64,000 bases of DNA from Paramyrothecium sp. XJ0827 (GCA_020881915.1 JAJFPB010000003.1:5456001-5520000); one strand, 5' to 3'; positions 20,150 through 32,396 are shown, counted from the first letter of the stretch. Translations and numbers: made by a program. Notes: generated from the letters alone by a model not told the origin.

Positions 20150-21869
20150 TGGATCGGGGTATGAGAGTAATGACGTATTGACGGGTTATGGAAGTTTGGT
20201 GTAAGTCGAATATATTTACAAAATACAATGAAAAACGTTTTTTCCTGTTCATTTTGTTCTCAAAGAGCTTTTCTCGGTGTTTCGTAGGCCTCTGTGTATT
20301 GCCTGGCCTGAAGACTTGATGGCTTTTAGTCGGTGGGATTTCAGGCTGAATGGCGTACATACGGGGAGGAGAGAGACACTCGGACAAAGCCCACCATAAT
20401 CGCCCTTTAATTGATGGCCTTTGGAGGACACCACCCGGGTGGCTCATTGGATTGGCTTTCGTGTTACTATTATGGACCATCAAGGAGGTAGGAATACATA
20501 CCCAGCCTAGATCCATTGCGCGTTCTGCGTGCAAATGAAACTACTTTTCGCCGAGTGAAAACCCACCCCAGAGCTCAGGTTCGCATCTCGAATGGCATTT
20601 ATGTTTTCTAGTACAATTTTCAATAGCATACGCCAGACATCGCGTAGGAGTAGAGTTATGGATCCAAGCAGGGGAAAACACTTGCAACCTCGCACACTAT
20701 GGCAGTTCAGTATCAAGTAAATCGCCGGCCTCGTCCCACTACTCGACAGGAGGAGTATTGGTGGTAGCTCTTCACAGTGAGATGGGGTGTTGAGAATCAT
20801 GCCAACAACGGATGACGTAGCACGATCAAGAACGAAGCATGTTCAACACCATTACCGAGTAAAACTTCAGATGATATGCCACTTCAATAGGCGGATCAAA
20901 GAATCGTACAAGCAACAGCAAGAAACACACATCATTAATACAAATGTAATAAATTTCTTGTAAGCATTGTTTGCCTGGAAAACCCACATGCCCTCAACCC
21001 CTTTCCCTACTACTGGCAAAGAGTACTGATGAGGCGTTCGCATCAATAGCAGGGTTGCGGTTCTAGATCTCATTAGATCTATTTTCCCAACCAAGGATTG
21101 GCATCCCAGTGAGCGGATTCTCGATCCGTACGATTCTATGCACCATGTGCTTGGCAGAATCCACATCTTGAGGAGACCGCACCACTAACGAATCATACCA
21201 AGGGATCGAATAGCCTATGAAGACATCAAATGAATTTCCAAGCCTTCGAATATGTATGAACGTTGCAGGAAAATATTTTCATAGTGGAGATGCTCAGAGG
21301 TCATTTTTCGGTTCCTTGGAGAAGGAGGACTTTAGGTCTTTGATGTCCTCAACTGAGGATGTAAATGAGGCTTTCCTTCTTTTTGGAGAGCCCTTACCTC
21401 ATGAAGCGAAATGTGATTACCAGTGGTATCTGAAACCTTCTGTCTACACCTTGCTATAAGCTTTCTTAAACTCCAAGGCGTTTCTTCTAATGGAAGACTT
21501 GGCATATGGGTAGCCAGGGCCAAGTCTCTCAATCCGGAGTAGTGGCGTGACATCTCTCAGCTGCCAAGTTTATGCAATTATCTATGCAGAAACGGTGAGT
21601 CGGCTTCATCTAAGCCCATTATTTTCTCGGTAACTTGACATACCTCCCGTATCGGGCAATCAACACAGCCCTCGTGTGGATGCATATCGTTCTAGAACCA
21701 CAATGCGGAGTTGAGTTTCATTCACGCTAGGATATCGGTCATTCCCGAACCGCCATGGATCCAATACATTCCTCGGATTGGTGATAGCATCAATGATGAT
21801 GTTCAGGGGAGCAATGGTGTCATTAAGTGCTCAATCGATTTCATGGAGAGGATGAACTTCACCAAACAC
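20150..21869. other. intergenic, no gene recognised
   Basis: Several 60-100 codon frames occur (for example plus-strand 21217-21459 and minus-strand 20507-20800), but none has a recognisable domain, credible signal peptide or splice-linked extension. I therefore do not call genes here. Confidence 0.4.
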
Positions 21870-21877
21870 TATATAAG
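21870..21877 (+). promoter_or_regulatory. TATA box of the secreted-protein pseudogene
   Basis: TATATAAG, 107 bases upstream of the ATG at 21977; the promoter looks preserved although the coding region is damaged. Confidence 0.45.
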
Positions 21878-21976
21878 ATGGGGACCACTAACAAGGCCCT
21901 GCTCTTCTATCTTATTTTCCAGCAGCTCATCCACACTCAGTGTATTAAGAAGCTTTATACTTGCCCTCGAGTCATC

Positions 21977-23059
21977 ATGAGAAGCATTCTGGCCACGGCC
22001 TTGCTTCTGGCGGCCCCCAGTCTTCTCCAAGGCCATGAACATCTGAATGCCGACCGGGTTCCTGCCTTTCCTGTATTCCTTAGCTACAAGAGAGAGCTCG
22101 ACACTGGCAAGCAGGCGATCTCGCTGAGAAACGAAGTTAGAGACTCTGTTCTCGCATACGCCTGTGGCAACAAACTCACCTACCGTGTTATCCCTTTCCT
22201 GGCAACGGTCGCAGACAACAGCCGTGGTACCCTTACCGTTGGCGGTTCTACTTACCCTTTGAAAGAGGCATTCGAGGATTCGGGAGGCATTGTCTGTAGC
22301 GCCCGCTGGAACCCGAGCGCTGTTTCCGTCGCGTGTGAAGTATTGCTCACAAAGAGAGACTCAACCCCGCAACTGCTTGCATTGAATAGCTCCCTGGCCT
22401 GTATCGACAACACCCTGGATGTCAGCCTGTTTCCTGAAGCCAGCGAAGACAAATTTGAAGGGGACCCTAATGACGAATCAGAAGACACCGATCTGCCGCC
22501 CCCAGAAGGCACTTTGCTGGGGCGCCGACAAACGATTCCGTGTCTGAACTATGGGTCAAAGACCAAAGCTGGCAATGGCGACCCGCACAAATGGAGGCGC
22601 CACAAGCAACTCACTGTAAGTTTTCTCTTTTATCAAATAAACAACTGATGCTTGCAATCGGTTTCCGTTTACGGGTTGTTGCTCACAATGCAATTTCTAG
22701 ACAACTCTTGACTGCGGGCAAAAAGGTGGCTGCGGCAAAGAATACGGCCAAGAGATCTCAGTGACTCGTACTGCCTCTTTCAGCATTAGTGACTTGGGCA
22801 AAGCAGACTAGATCAGCGCTGGCTACGACGTCTCTTGGTCCAAGGGTGGCTCAAATGTCAAACACGTGCGACGCCGCTGGCTCCAGAAAAGTTTGTATTT
22901 TGGAATTGGCGGCGGTATCAGGAATACAAGGTCAAGTCAGTCAAGTGGAACACCTGCTCACCCCATAGGCGGACGGAGAAAACCTACAAGATCAAATCGC
23001 CACTTCCAGGAGAGAAGCACCACGAGTTTGTTTGTGTTAGGGGAAACGCATGCAAATAG
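21977..23059 (+). pseudogene. secreted cysteine-containing protein, frame disrupted
   Basis: Exon 1 (21977-22615) encodes a signal peptide (MRSILATALLLAAPSLLQG) and a domain with paired cysteines. An 85-nt intron (22616-22700) joins in phase to a cysteine-rich C-terminal domain that begins LDCGQKGGCG. This C-terminal region resembles a family of fungal secreted proteins of unknown function in which aromatic and cysteine positions are conserved. The frame is damaged at several points. A TAG at 22809-22811 stands where the family has tryptophan (a G-to-A change). One extra A in 22860-22862 and one extra T in 22898-22901 shift the frame, after which a conserved block (WNWRRYQEYKVKSVKWNTC) reads to a stop at 23057-23059. 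Remnant-like codons continue to about 23190 with further stops. Substitution plus indels argue for a true pseudogene, though the two indels alone could be sequencing errors. Confidence 0.65.
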
Positions 23060-23763
23060 AAGGACTATGTTCGATATGAGGACAGAGGCAAGGGTGTTTG
23101 TGGCAAATGAGTGTGCTTTCGATACTCAAGTGTCTCATCGAACTGCTCATACAAAGCGGAGTGCTCGATTATTGATCTAGATCTAAGTAGTTAGAGCATT
23201 TTCTTAGACACAGCATTCCCTTGGACAAAAGAACTTTCGGTTCCCGATACTTTCCATGCAGTAAGGCCAGCTCCTTGCCTGCGCTTTCACAGGTGCAGCA
23301 ACGTAATCCAGGCTTGTGGGTCTTCCGGAGGTGAATATGAAAATGGATCGATTGATCCTGAGACGAACGGGAGGGGGATACGGACGGGGGAGGGAGAGTA
23401 TATCGATAAATGAACAGAGTGCCCCGCTGAACCATCGGCTGGGATCAAACTGGCCCGTGCGCACCGGAGTCTCCAGTAATCGTTCCGAGACCTGAGCCGC
23501 CCCCGTAGGTCCAGTTCCTGTGGAACTCGTCTTTTTACTGCATTTGGCCATACAGTGCCAACATGCTAAGCTCATACGTTCTGATACCTGGGCCATGCTA
23601 TAAATTTCAAGCAGGACCACCATCACCTCTCACATTCCGGAAGAAAATATGGATTCATACATGATGATAAATCCTGATATAAGTAAACAGGTGCTGTTGC
23701 TCTTTGAATCATTCGACCCCTCTCTCGCAACCTCCTCATCACCAATCGCTCCTCCCCCACAGC
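23060..23763. other. intergenic, no gene recognised
   Basis: Apart from a possible degraded tail of the upstream pseudogene (to about 23190), nothing was recognised. Confidence 0.4.
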
Positions 23764-24837
23764 ATGTTGTCCGGCGAGCCTCAATTCAGACAGGAAATCC
23801 AGCAGGTATGTTATGGACAGAAGATGTAGCCATGGGTGTCCTAACTTGATCCCTTCACCAAGATCATGTACACTGTGGGAGAGACGAGTGACCCTTCTGT
23901 GGAAACCATCCTCCTCATCGAGACTATCGTCCGTAGTCAAGTCATTCAAATGGTCAGTGGCTACAAACCTCTTTGATGGACCGAAGCCCCAACACTTGTG
24001 TTTTCTAGCTCGTGACTGCTCAGGAGCTTGCAAACCGACGTGGCGCCCCGTTCTTCTCCAATAACGACATCATCTTTCAAATCCGCCACGACGAACCACG
24101 CATTGAACGTGTACGCGCCTTTCTAACATGGAAAGCCATCCGCAAGAAGGCCAAGGAGGAGGATGACAAGGATGCCTTGGAAGAAGCTTCTCTGGAAGAT
24201 GAAACTGTTGCGATGCCCGCTGAAGACATGAATGCTCGAGCCGCCAGCAAAATGCCAGCTGTCACCCTCCCGTGGGATGTCAACACCTTCTTCAAAGTCC
24301 AAGTCCCAGAGGAAACGACAGTCGATGATATTCTAGGGCCCGCTACACTTGAGAGACTTCGCCGAGATGATGAGCGTACACGCGAAATGAGCGTAGCCGA
24401 GTACACAACCTGGTCGGAATACCGGCATGCCTCGTTCACGCTCCGGAAAGTCCAGCGCTTTCGTGAATGGGCATGCTTGGGTAAGATTGCGGACCACAAG
24501 CCCAACGATGATGTGCTCGACATTCTGGGCTTTCTGACGTCCGAGATGGTGCAGAGCCTCACGTCCGAGGCGCTGAAGCTCCAGAAAGCTGAATTGGAAG
24601 CCCACAGAAGAACGAGGGAAACGTCGTCTGTGACCTCGGGTGATGGCGGTCACCTGTTTTCGTCGCCTGTCGGGTCCAGGACTCCTGTTGAGCCACGACA
24701 CGTTCAAATGGCCTTTGAAGTGATGGAAGCCCGAACAAGGAGGAGCAATCCCAAGGGAAGAAAGGCCGTTCTGGGGTCGGTAAGTCGGGCCGAGCCTTTT
24801 TGCATGGTTGAGAATACTGACAGTTTCGTAGATATGA
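23764..24837 (+). CDS. SPT3-like SAGA-complex subunit, four exons
   Basis: Exons are 23764..23805, 23863..23952, 24009..24779 and 24832..24837, giving 302 aa; the introns are 57, 56 and 52 nt and all are in phase. Spt3 is the histone-fold subunit of SAGA that contacts TBP. The N-terminal histone-fold-like region is unmistakable: FRQEIQQIMYTVGETSDP, then AQELANRRGAPFFSNNDIIF and QIRHDEPRIERVRAFLTWK. The C-terminal half keeps family blocks (WSEYRHASFTLRK, RFREW, KPNDDVLDILGFLTSEMVQ, VEPRHVQMAF). Compared with the usual fungal Spt3 as I remember it, many core positions are substituted and the acidic linker is shorter. This may therefore be a divergent paralog rather than the housekeeping copy. 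The first and last exons are tiny, the last coding one residue plus the stop. Confidence 0.85.
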
Positions 24838-25397
24838 ATGGTTGTTAGGGGAATGCTTATAGCACACTGATCAATTACGATCGAGCCTTTCAAGCCTTCA
24901 GGGCTTGGTTCCCTTTCATGTATCTTTTCTAAAGAAATTCCTCCAGGCCTTTGATTGGGATCTTCTTCGTGCAAAAAACGTATTATTTCTACGTGATTAA
25001 TTATGTCAAGCTGGATAATTTCGCCCTCTACAGGCCCTCTTACTCGGCGACTCCTGAGCTAGATGAGGTTGAGACCCATCGTAAGCTAGTTCTAGTCATA
25101 CTTGGAGTGGCTACTAGAAGCACTCGTTAGATGATGACGTTGATGTCCTTCGTAAATCTCCATCAGACCAACGACCCGCGAGCCACAATGTCAAGGCAGG
25201 GTTTGGGATAATCCTCCGCAACACAAGTCTGCAAATAGTATCTGAAGTGAGAGAATGAAAAATCGAGCTTTCAGAAAATCAAACTATCTATTTCTCTCGG
25301 TCATCATCCGCCCATAGTGACGACTTCACATTGTTTGGAATTGCTGGCATGAGACGACATGACAAATCAGCTGCCATGATGAACATGAAGCCCGTTC
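24838..25397. other. intergenic between convergent genes
   Basis: A 560-base region between the ends of the SPT3-like gene and the minus-strand MDR gene. No feature recognised. Confidence 0.5.
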
Positions 25398-26540
25398 TTA
25401 TTTACGCAGCCCACTTGTCTCTCCAATGCGGTAAACATACTTGACCGCGTGTGCCTGGCCCTGTTGAAGACGCGCCAATCCCGATGCAAGACCATCCAGC
25501 CCTCCGGGCACTACGTCGTGTGGATGAGCCTTCAGCCAGCCCTCCTCGAGCCCGAGGGCGATGTACCGGAAGAAGACATAGCTAAAGTCCTTATGCGATC
25601 CATGAACGGAACCCACAGCCGTCCAGAAAACTTCAACGCCCTCCGGAACGCCCTTCAAGACCGGCTTCTCGTAGTGGTCGAGATAAGGGACACCATGGGT
25701 CTTTGGGATCTTGGTCCGGTCATACGGCAAAACCAGAGCCAACCTTGCTTGATGCGGCTCTAGCACCGCTCCGAGGACCTCGGGGCTTCCATGCTCTGCC
25801 ACCGAATCGAAAGCGTGAAGCAGCGGCTCCCCATTGAGGGCCCTCTTAATTTCGGCCAGGACAGCCCCGGGCCCAAGACGGTAGTCGATGATCGTGTCGC
25901 CTTTGTTACGATCAATGAGGGTTTCAACATATCCCTTTGACTGCCCAGCAACGCAAATGATCGGATGCACTCCACTCTTTCTCGCTAGTTGAACGGCAAA
26001 AGCCCCGACAGCTGCGCCGGCACCATAGATAACCAGCGGGCCGCTCTGGGGCCGATCTTCCTCTGTGGTCCAAGGGCTTGGCAGTCTCAGGTTACTATAG
26101 AGTCCGATGGCAGCCGTCATGGATGTCAACGGAACCGTGGCGGCTTCCTCAAAGGAGATCGTGTCGGGGATGCGAAAGGTTGAGTAGGCCCAGGGGATGG
26201 CGTACTCGGCAAATGCTCCATGTGGAGTATAGATCTGATGAAATGCAGCGACTCTGTCTCCGGCTCGGAACTCATAGACGCCAGGTCCGACTTTCTCGAC
26301 ATAGCCGGCGATGTCGTCTCCAAGGTTTGACTGCGGCAAAAAGTCTGCGCCCTTATAATCCTTGGGGTTCGAGCCACAGACCAGTACACGGATAAGGACC
26401 TGGCCTTTCTGAGGGTCTGGAATCGAGCTATCCACGATTTCGACCCTCGGTCCTGGAGCGCTTAGATGAGTTTTGTTTTAAGGACGTGGGCTGGACAATG
26501 AATGGAATGTCTTACCAGGGGAGACAAGTGCTTCCTTCAT
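25398..26540 (-). CDS. MDR-family zinc-less oxidoreductase, quinone/enoyl-reductase type
   Basis: CDS is complement(join(25398..26452,26516..26540)), 359 aa. The tiny first exon supplies MKEALVSPG, and a 63-nt intron ends at CTCCAG, giving the family start PRVEIVDSSIPDP. The GroES-like domain contains VLVCGSNPKDYKG and GDDIAGYVEKVG. The Rossmann cofactor segment is VIYGAGAAVGAFAVQLARKSG. It lacks zinc-ligand motifs, which fits NADPH quinone-oxidoreductase or enoyl-reductase subfamilies; the substrate is unknown. It is a different subgroup from the MDR gene at 14.6 kb. Without the small exon it would appear to begin at a GTG codon, so the upstream exon decides the start. Intact. Confidence 0.85.
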
Positions 26541-27635
26541 TTTTCAAGTTTCATTCGCAAGGATGTGTTGCTGATGCCAAGAGTAGCCTTCTCGCTTGAA
26601 TGTAAATAACTGTAGTGATGGCTTCGTTGAATGGAGAGCTGCTGTGAAAGGTGAGGAACTGTTCATTTCAGTATGGTTGATTTATACACAGCCTCTTTGA
26701 CCCAAAGCTGTCCAGAGCTAGCGAAGCGAAGCATCGGCGTAAAGCTGATTACGTAGAGAAGCCTCTTCGGGGCCTTGCAATTCTCCGATGGATTTTTAAG
26801 TAGGGTCTCTGAGTAAGTTTGCGGGACAATAGCTCATTTGCATTTGCAATCTTCTGGTGAACTAGACCCTGCTTCAAATGTGCACATTATCAAGAGGATC
26901 GGCGATCCCCACCTCGGCATAACTGTAACCCCCAGTGCAGTGGCTGCTCGGAGAAATCATTGTTGTCGGTTCCTTTAATCAAAGGAAGCTCTTGGTATGC
27001 TGTTGAGCGTCGAACCCACCCGAGCGCAAGGCTAGCCTGACCCGGCTAGTGGAAAGGGAATGAATCGCCTACCAGATGTGCAACAAAAGCCAAGTGCCGC
27101 TCTAATGCAGCGCGTGCTAACCCCAAGTTTCATTTGGAAATTTGTAAGCCGGCCATTGCCCGTGTGGTTGGAAGTCCGCCGCTTTACCGTGAGGTCCGAA
27201 TCTCCGGAGCTTCACCTGGATGTCCGGGGTCCAGAACATCACTGACCACCCTCTAGACTGGCACCGACAAGCTCCACCACGGCAAATGCAATGCGGCATG
27301 GACTTTGCGAAGCCTTATTCTTGTGAAAATTGGTACCACTCGACCATGAACCAGGTCCCGCTCATATGGGAGACAGGGGTACTGCTACGAAGTAATGACA
27401 ACCTCGGGGAAGAAAGACATCTTCACGCATGGCAATGTGCCGTTCCGGCATTCCTAAGAAAGCCGATAATTTTCGCATTATACATAGCCCATAGCTGACG
27501 TCAAAGAATACGAGCTATATATATTAAACAAATGCCCAGATCCGATGAATCTCTGTCTATGAGATCAATCCCTCTCTGAAGCAATTCCTACGATCAACCT
27601 ACTTCACGCCCGCATTCGACCGAGTCGAAATCAAA
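26541..27635. promoter_or_regulatory. divergent promoter region
   Basis: 1.1 kb between the starts of the minus-strand MDR gene and the plus-strand alpha/beta hydrolase. A TATATATATT run near 27517-27527, about 110 bases before the hydrolase ATG, is a plausible TATA element. No other motif recognised. Confidence 0.4.
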
Positions 27636-28772
27636 ATGCCTTCCCGTTGGTCAACGCAGCCTCTCAAGTTCTTCTACATCCTCTTTTTCATCCCAGTACA
27701 CGTAACTGTACTGGTTTTCCGCATCGTCGCCGCCAGCATAGTCCGAAGTCTTAGGCCCGACCCGTCATGGTCATTTTCCAAGTCCGCGTCGGTCATGTTC
27801 GTTAAAGAAGTCTTCCTCCGTCACTTATGCGCCCTCCAACCACCAGCACCGCTGTCCCTTGCGCCAGGCTCAGAAGGACAAAGATTTCAAATCATTCCCG
27901 CAGCTGAAGATGCCCGAATAGTCGGCGTTGCCGACGACAGAGAAATCAGGCCAATGGAGACAGGGGGCACATGGACTCCAGCACCCGTAGATCATGCCCT
28001 CTTGGAAAGCCAACAAGATGCGCTTGTCGCCCTGCATCTCCATGGTGGTGCATTCATTATGTGCGAAGGTCGGGATGCCGACAGCGGGTTCATTGCACAA
28101 AACATTCTTGAAAATACACCTTGTACCCATGTCTTCGCCCCCCAGTACCGCCTGTCCAACAACCCCGGAGGGAGGTTCCCAGCTGCTTTGCAGGACTGCA
28201 TTTCGGCTTATTCCTATCTCATCCACCAGCTGGGGGTTCCTGCATCCAAAATTGTTCTTAGCGGCGATTCAGCTGGAGGTAATTTGGCCATTGGCCTGCT
28301 CCGTTACATCAATGACCATGGATCAGAGACGGACCTTCCGTGGCCTCATTCCGTCCTTCTGTGGTCCCCATGGGTCAATGTTGCCGCGGCTCTAGACCGC
28401 AAGCAGACGGAGAATCAACGAAACTACTCGATTGATTATGTCCACAGCTCGTTCCTCCATTGGGGTGCCGAGGCAGTCACTGGGCTCGGAACCATTTCAG
28501 GACAGAACCCTTACCTCTCTCCACTGCAGAAACCGTTCAAGATGAGCGCTCCGGTATGGGTCCAGGTGGCCGGGAAGGAGGTGTTTTACGATGATGTCTT
28601 GCATTTCGCCGAGAGCACCAGGAAGGCTGGCACGGAGGTCGAAGTATTCGTGTCCGAGGATGCACCCCACGACATCATCATGATGGGTCAAAGGGTCGGT
28701 TTTGTTACGGAGGCCAAGGAATGTGCTGTCAAGTCGGGTGAATTCCTGATGAGGAGGCTTACACGTAAATGA
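27636..28772 (+). CDS. alpha/beta hydrolase of the hormone-sensitive-lipase type, membrane-anchored
   Basis: A single exon of 378 aa with a clear ATG (AAAATGCC). The N-terminus has a hydrophobic segment (FFYILFFIPVHVTVLVFRIV, about residues 11-30) that probably anchors it in the ER or another membrane. The catalytic domain has the oxyanion-hole motif LHLHGGAFIM, the nucleophile elbow SGDSAGGNLA (Ser near residue 213) and a C-terminal DAPHDIIMM that supplies the acid/His pair. Members hydrolyse esters such as acetylated sterols or other lipids; the substrate here is unknown. Length and motifs are complete, so it should be active. Confidence 0.85.
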   Translation: MPSRWSTQPLKFFYILFFIPVHVTVLVFRIVAASIVRSLRPDPSWSFSKSASVMFVKEVFLRHLCALQPPAPLSLAPGSEGQRFQIIPAAEDARIVGVADDREIRPMETGGTWTPAPVDHALLESQQDALVALHLHGGAFIMCEGRDADSGFIAQNILENTPCTHVFAPQYRLSNNPGGRFPAALQDCISAYSYLIHQLGVPASKIVLSGDSAGGNLAIGLLRYINDHGSETDLPWPHSVLLWSPWVNVAAALDRKQTENQRNYSIDYVHSSFLHWGAEAVTGLGTISGQNPYLSPLQKPFKMSAPVWVQVAGKEVFYDDVLHFAESTRKAGTEVEVFVSEDAPHDIIMMGQRVGFVTEAKECAVKSGEFLMRRLTRK

Positions 28773-30540
28773 AGTTGTGCGTGATCTAGATCAAGACCAC
28801 ACGGCAGACGTTCTTACGACACTGGCCCACGTGCGCGTCTAGGACGCTTCTATCTGGTATGCCTTTTGGTATATCAGTCTGGAATTCCTCGAAGGCGGGC
28901 GTGGTTTGCAGACAGACACGACGTGTACGATGTTATCAAAACTAGCGGTACCCGCGATACAAGGTTGCCTACCGCGCTTGGATTCATCAATCCCAACCGA
29001 AGTCTGATAACAATCCATAGCAAACCCACTTTTACCCCGAATAATTTTCTGTATCGAAAGAAAGCATGCCGGATTGGCAACATGGAGGCGGTGGGAAGGG
29101 CATGGAGAGTCGCTAGTATCAGAAATTTAGCCAAATAATCTGGAAAACTGGAATTCCATATTTCATCTGTAATTAGACTTAACACGAACCCATTGACTAC
29201 AAGTGCCCTAGCAGCGTATAATGGGTACATATCAAACTCGTCCGAAGTATGAGTCGCTCACGATCATGTCGAAAGAACATAAGTATAATATCGAGAAAGG
29301 CGAAGATGCCTGAGCATATTAAGATGTTGTTGCCAGATCGGACATGTCAGCGCGGACGTAATCCACCTTTACGACAGCTCTTTTGGCCAGGGCACCTAAA
29401 ATGATAATGGTGATAAGCCTACTTAGCTCCAAAGATTCCAGATCCAATAATTGGCACTACCCAGTGCACCGAAGGCTATGTTGGCCATTCAAATGAACCT
29501 ATCTAGTTTCAAGTAGAATATCAGCGTAATGCACAACGAGAAAAGAACTGGCAGACAATCGAATTTGTTCAAGGTCAGTAGGTCGCTCTAAATAGGACAC
29601 GTCGTTCAAAATCTTTGGCTTGGCCTGGCGTTGTCTGTGAAGATATTCCGTTGAGCTAATCATCAGTACGTGTCCCGCAATCGCGACCTGAAAAGAGCCA
29701 AGGTCTTTGAATTGCTTAAATGCCCGAAAGAAATTACGTAGACTCGCAGTTTGTCTGCAAAATATGACCAACCAACTTCATGTGGAAAAGCGGAAGCCTC
29801 CGCGTGTTGCGGCATACCCGGAGTCCGTATGCCATTCAGTGGCTTACTTACCCTGGGTACTGATCTTTCTTCGGGCAACACGAACAGTGGCCCTTCGAGA
29901 GGTCATTAAGTATATCAATACCCCGAGGGAAAACACAATGCGGTTGGAAATGAGTAATATACTCTGCCTGCGAATTGGAAAACATGCCAAAGAGCGTCTA
30001 ACAAAGATAAGTCTATTTGACTTCCTATCCGGTTCCTTTCTTGACATGAATGAGTATAAACCGTCGAAGAGACAACAGCTATTGATGATTATACACGTTC
30101 CTTCATCCCCATGGGACGAGCCCTGTGTGGCTTCTTATGGCTCACTCTTGGGTTGTCACCCAGTCCCACGTCGTCAGCTGTCCGGAACACTCGATTGTAC
30201 AAATCCAGCCTATCTGTCGATCGCACATGAGGACCCTCGCCAGTGAGCAAGGAGAGCCACTTAGGATCTACTCTGCAGGGTCTATTCCTGCGCCCAGGTC
30301 TCTGTAACATATATACCGCACATGCAACGAGTGACTCCCAAGTTGCATGACACATTCGGCATCAGAATGGCATACAGAGCAGATCACCATTTGAATATGG
30401 CGGCCTTGATGGCTGTTCCATGTCTCGGATGGGTGACTTGGGCAACGGGGCGGCGTGTTTGTGATCGTTGTACCCACGCACAAGAAGCCACCTTTTTCTT
30501 TGAAGATGGGCTTGGTGAAATGCAAACTGTGATGAGGACA
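28773..30540. other. intergenic, no gene recognised
   Basis: Frames up to 179 codons exist (plus-strand 29707-30246), but composition and lack of domains, splice-linked partners or a signal peptide make them unconvincing. Confidence 0.4.
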
Positions 30541-31158
30541 TCAGACAAAATTCACGTCCGAGTTTCGGTACCCTCTGTTGAGATAACATTCCACCTTGTG
30601 CTTCTGGAGAAATGTCCCTTTGCTGAAGTAGATCTCGCTGCTTATATAAAAGTCAACGCCTCCTTTGGAGATTACATGGTCCTCGAAATGCAGCTCTGGA
30701 ATGAAGACGACTTTGATACCAGGCTTCAGTCGGCGGCGGACACATGATAAATTCTCGTGAGCCAAATGGCCAGCAACGGCAGGATGTATGGGCGTGAGGG
30801 TGCGGCGTGATATGATATCCGTGCTTGATGATGAACCTGGGTTATACCAGCGAGAAAAGTGCGTCGATTGATGCTGTCGGCAACATCCTTCGTGATTATC
30901 ACAGACGCATGGGACCTGGTCAGCCAGATCGCTGTAGCTCGGGGGGTCTGAGTTGACACTGCATGAGTCATGCGACAAAGACTTTCCATGGCTTTCGGGC
31001 TGCTTGTTCTCTAGTTTGCCAACACGCCCAGAAGGTTCGTCATCGCCGTGCTTGTCCTTCACTGGTTCACTTGCTGCATACTCGGCCTCTTGATCGAGAC
31101 ACCGTACCCGCCGCGGCAGGAAGAAGTTGATTGCCTTGGCCACAAAGAGGGAAGCCAT
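30541..31158 (-). CDS. hypothetical protein, 205 aa
   Basis: An ATG-started minus-strand frame (ATG at 31158). The N-terminus MASLFVAKAINFFLPRRVR could be amphipathic or a weak targeting segment. The central part is hydrophilic with DDEPSGRVGKLENKQPES, a proline motif SDPPSYSDL (a possible PY-type WW-domain ligand) and a cysteine cluster (VPCVCDNHEGCC). I do not recognise the family. The frame is longer than chance neighbours and its codons look reasonable, but no splice structure or domain supports it. Treat as tentative. Confidence 0.4.
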   Translation of the reverse strand: MASLFVAKAINFFLPRRVRCLDQEAEYAASEPVKDKHGDDEPSGRVGKLENKQPESHGKSLSHDSCSVNSDPPSYSDLADQVPCVCDNHEGCCRQHQSTHFSRWYNPGSSSSTDIISRRTLTPIHPAVAGHLAHENLSCVRRRLKPGIKVVFIPELHFEDHVISKGGVDFYISSEIYFSKGTFLQKHKVECYLNRGYRNSDVNFV

Positions 31159-32370
31159 CCTCGTGATAACTTGACTGTATCAGCTGTACTGGAAGAACGG
31201 TAGATTGATGAGTGAACTATAGGAATCCAGCAGAGACGATCCTTTAAGTAGATACTGGGTCGTGCGACAAGGTTTTCCTGACAGAACGTTGCCCCGAAAA
31301 ATTTACCCACAAGACACGGCCATATTCTTGGGCATGCACCCCACTGTAGGCCATGAAGTAAATTCCGGGGTACCTCGTTTCCTGTCCAATACCTGGACCA
31401 GCAAGGGCTAGATGTGGAGAAGAAACACTCAGTGACAATCTTCAAAGGTGGATAATTTCTAGCTGTCGGTACAGCTTTATCTAGTGTCATGATTCTCATC
31501 CACTGGCAGACCACGCCAGGACAGAGTCGGTTAAGTTCCAGGTGGGTCGTGGTGCGCATGGTGAGCTTCCCATCACTTTACGCACTGCATCTACTCGAAG
31601 CGAGGGCGGGACTCGATCGTTAATGATCCTAAGGACCAGTCGGTATTGTGCCAAGCAATGTAAGTGGGACCGACGTGCCCAATGATGAGCACTAGAGTTA
31701 ATCGGAGGCACTTTGAATTCTGTCGATGCATGCCTTACGGGGCGCCTGATGCAGTGACATATGGGTGTTTCCTGTCGTCCAACATGTAGGGAGCCGTCAC
31801 CGGGCTGCCAGTTTGAGCTGGCTCTGCCCTGGCCACTGATAAAAGAAAAATCTCGTTCTTGAGGGCTTGAACCTTGGCAGAATGAAGGTCTGGAAAAGGG
31901 TCAGACCCCAACCCGTGGCCAGGCCCTCGATATAAGTGGGAGTGGGGCATCCTACCAAGGCTGAACTTTGCCGCCGCAGATTTTTTCGATTCATGAACTT
32001 TGTCAAGAAGTCTCTCGGATGTATGTGGAATACCATCGGGTAGACACTGAGATTACATTATTGTCGGGTCCTGGACCCTGAACAATGTGTTAGCTGACGA
32101 GTAATGCTGACAAGTGAAGAAGACTGGAGATAACTCACTCGTGGGGTTCTTGGCTTCGGCTTTGATGATGCCTATCAGACCTGAACGAGTGGAAGAGTCT
32201 GACCCACAGTCTCCTTGGTTTAGGCACCAGCCAGACAGTCGCGAGTACGACCTATTTACGGCCTCAACGACAGCCGGTGACCCTTCCTTCTGCGTCCCCT
32301 TCTGCTTTTTCTTCTGCTACTGCTGCTGTGGCAGGGGAGGGGCAGGGGTCGGTGCCTCATGGGGGTTTGT
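31159..32370. other. intergenic, no gene recognised
   Basis: No supported gene; short frames only. Confidence 0.4.
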
Positions 32371-32396
32371 CGAGGGTGAGGGTGAGGGTGAGGGCG
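32371..32396 (+). repeat. GAGGGT hexamer repeat, G-quadruplex-capable
   Basis: Four GGG tracts at 32374, 32380, 32386 and 32392, each separated by TGA, meet the usual G3N1-7 quadruplex rule. Confidence 0.85.

Noticed and set aside
28773..30540. Frames of up to 179 codons around 29.7-30.2 kb
   Set aside because: No domain, no splice-linked continuation, and composition and overlap on both strands suggest chance.
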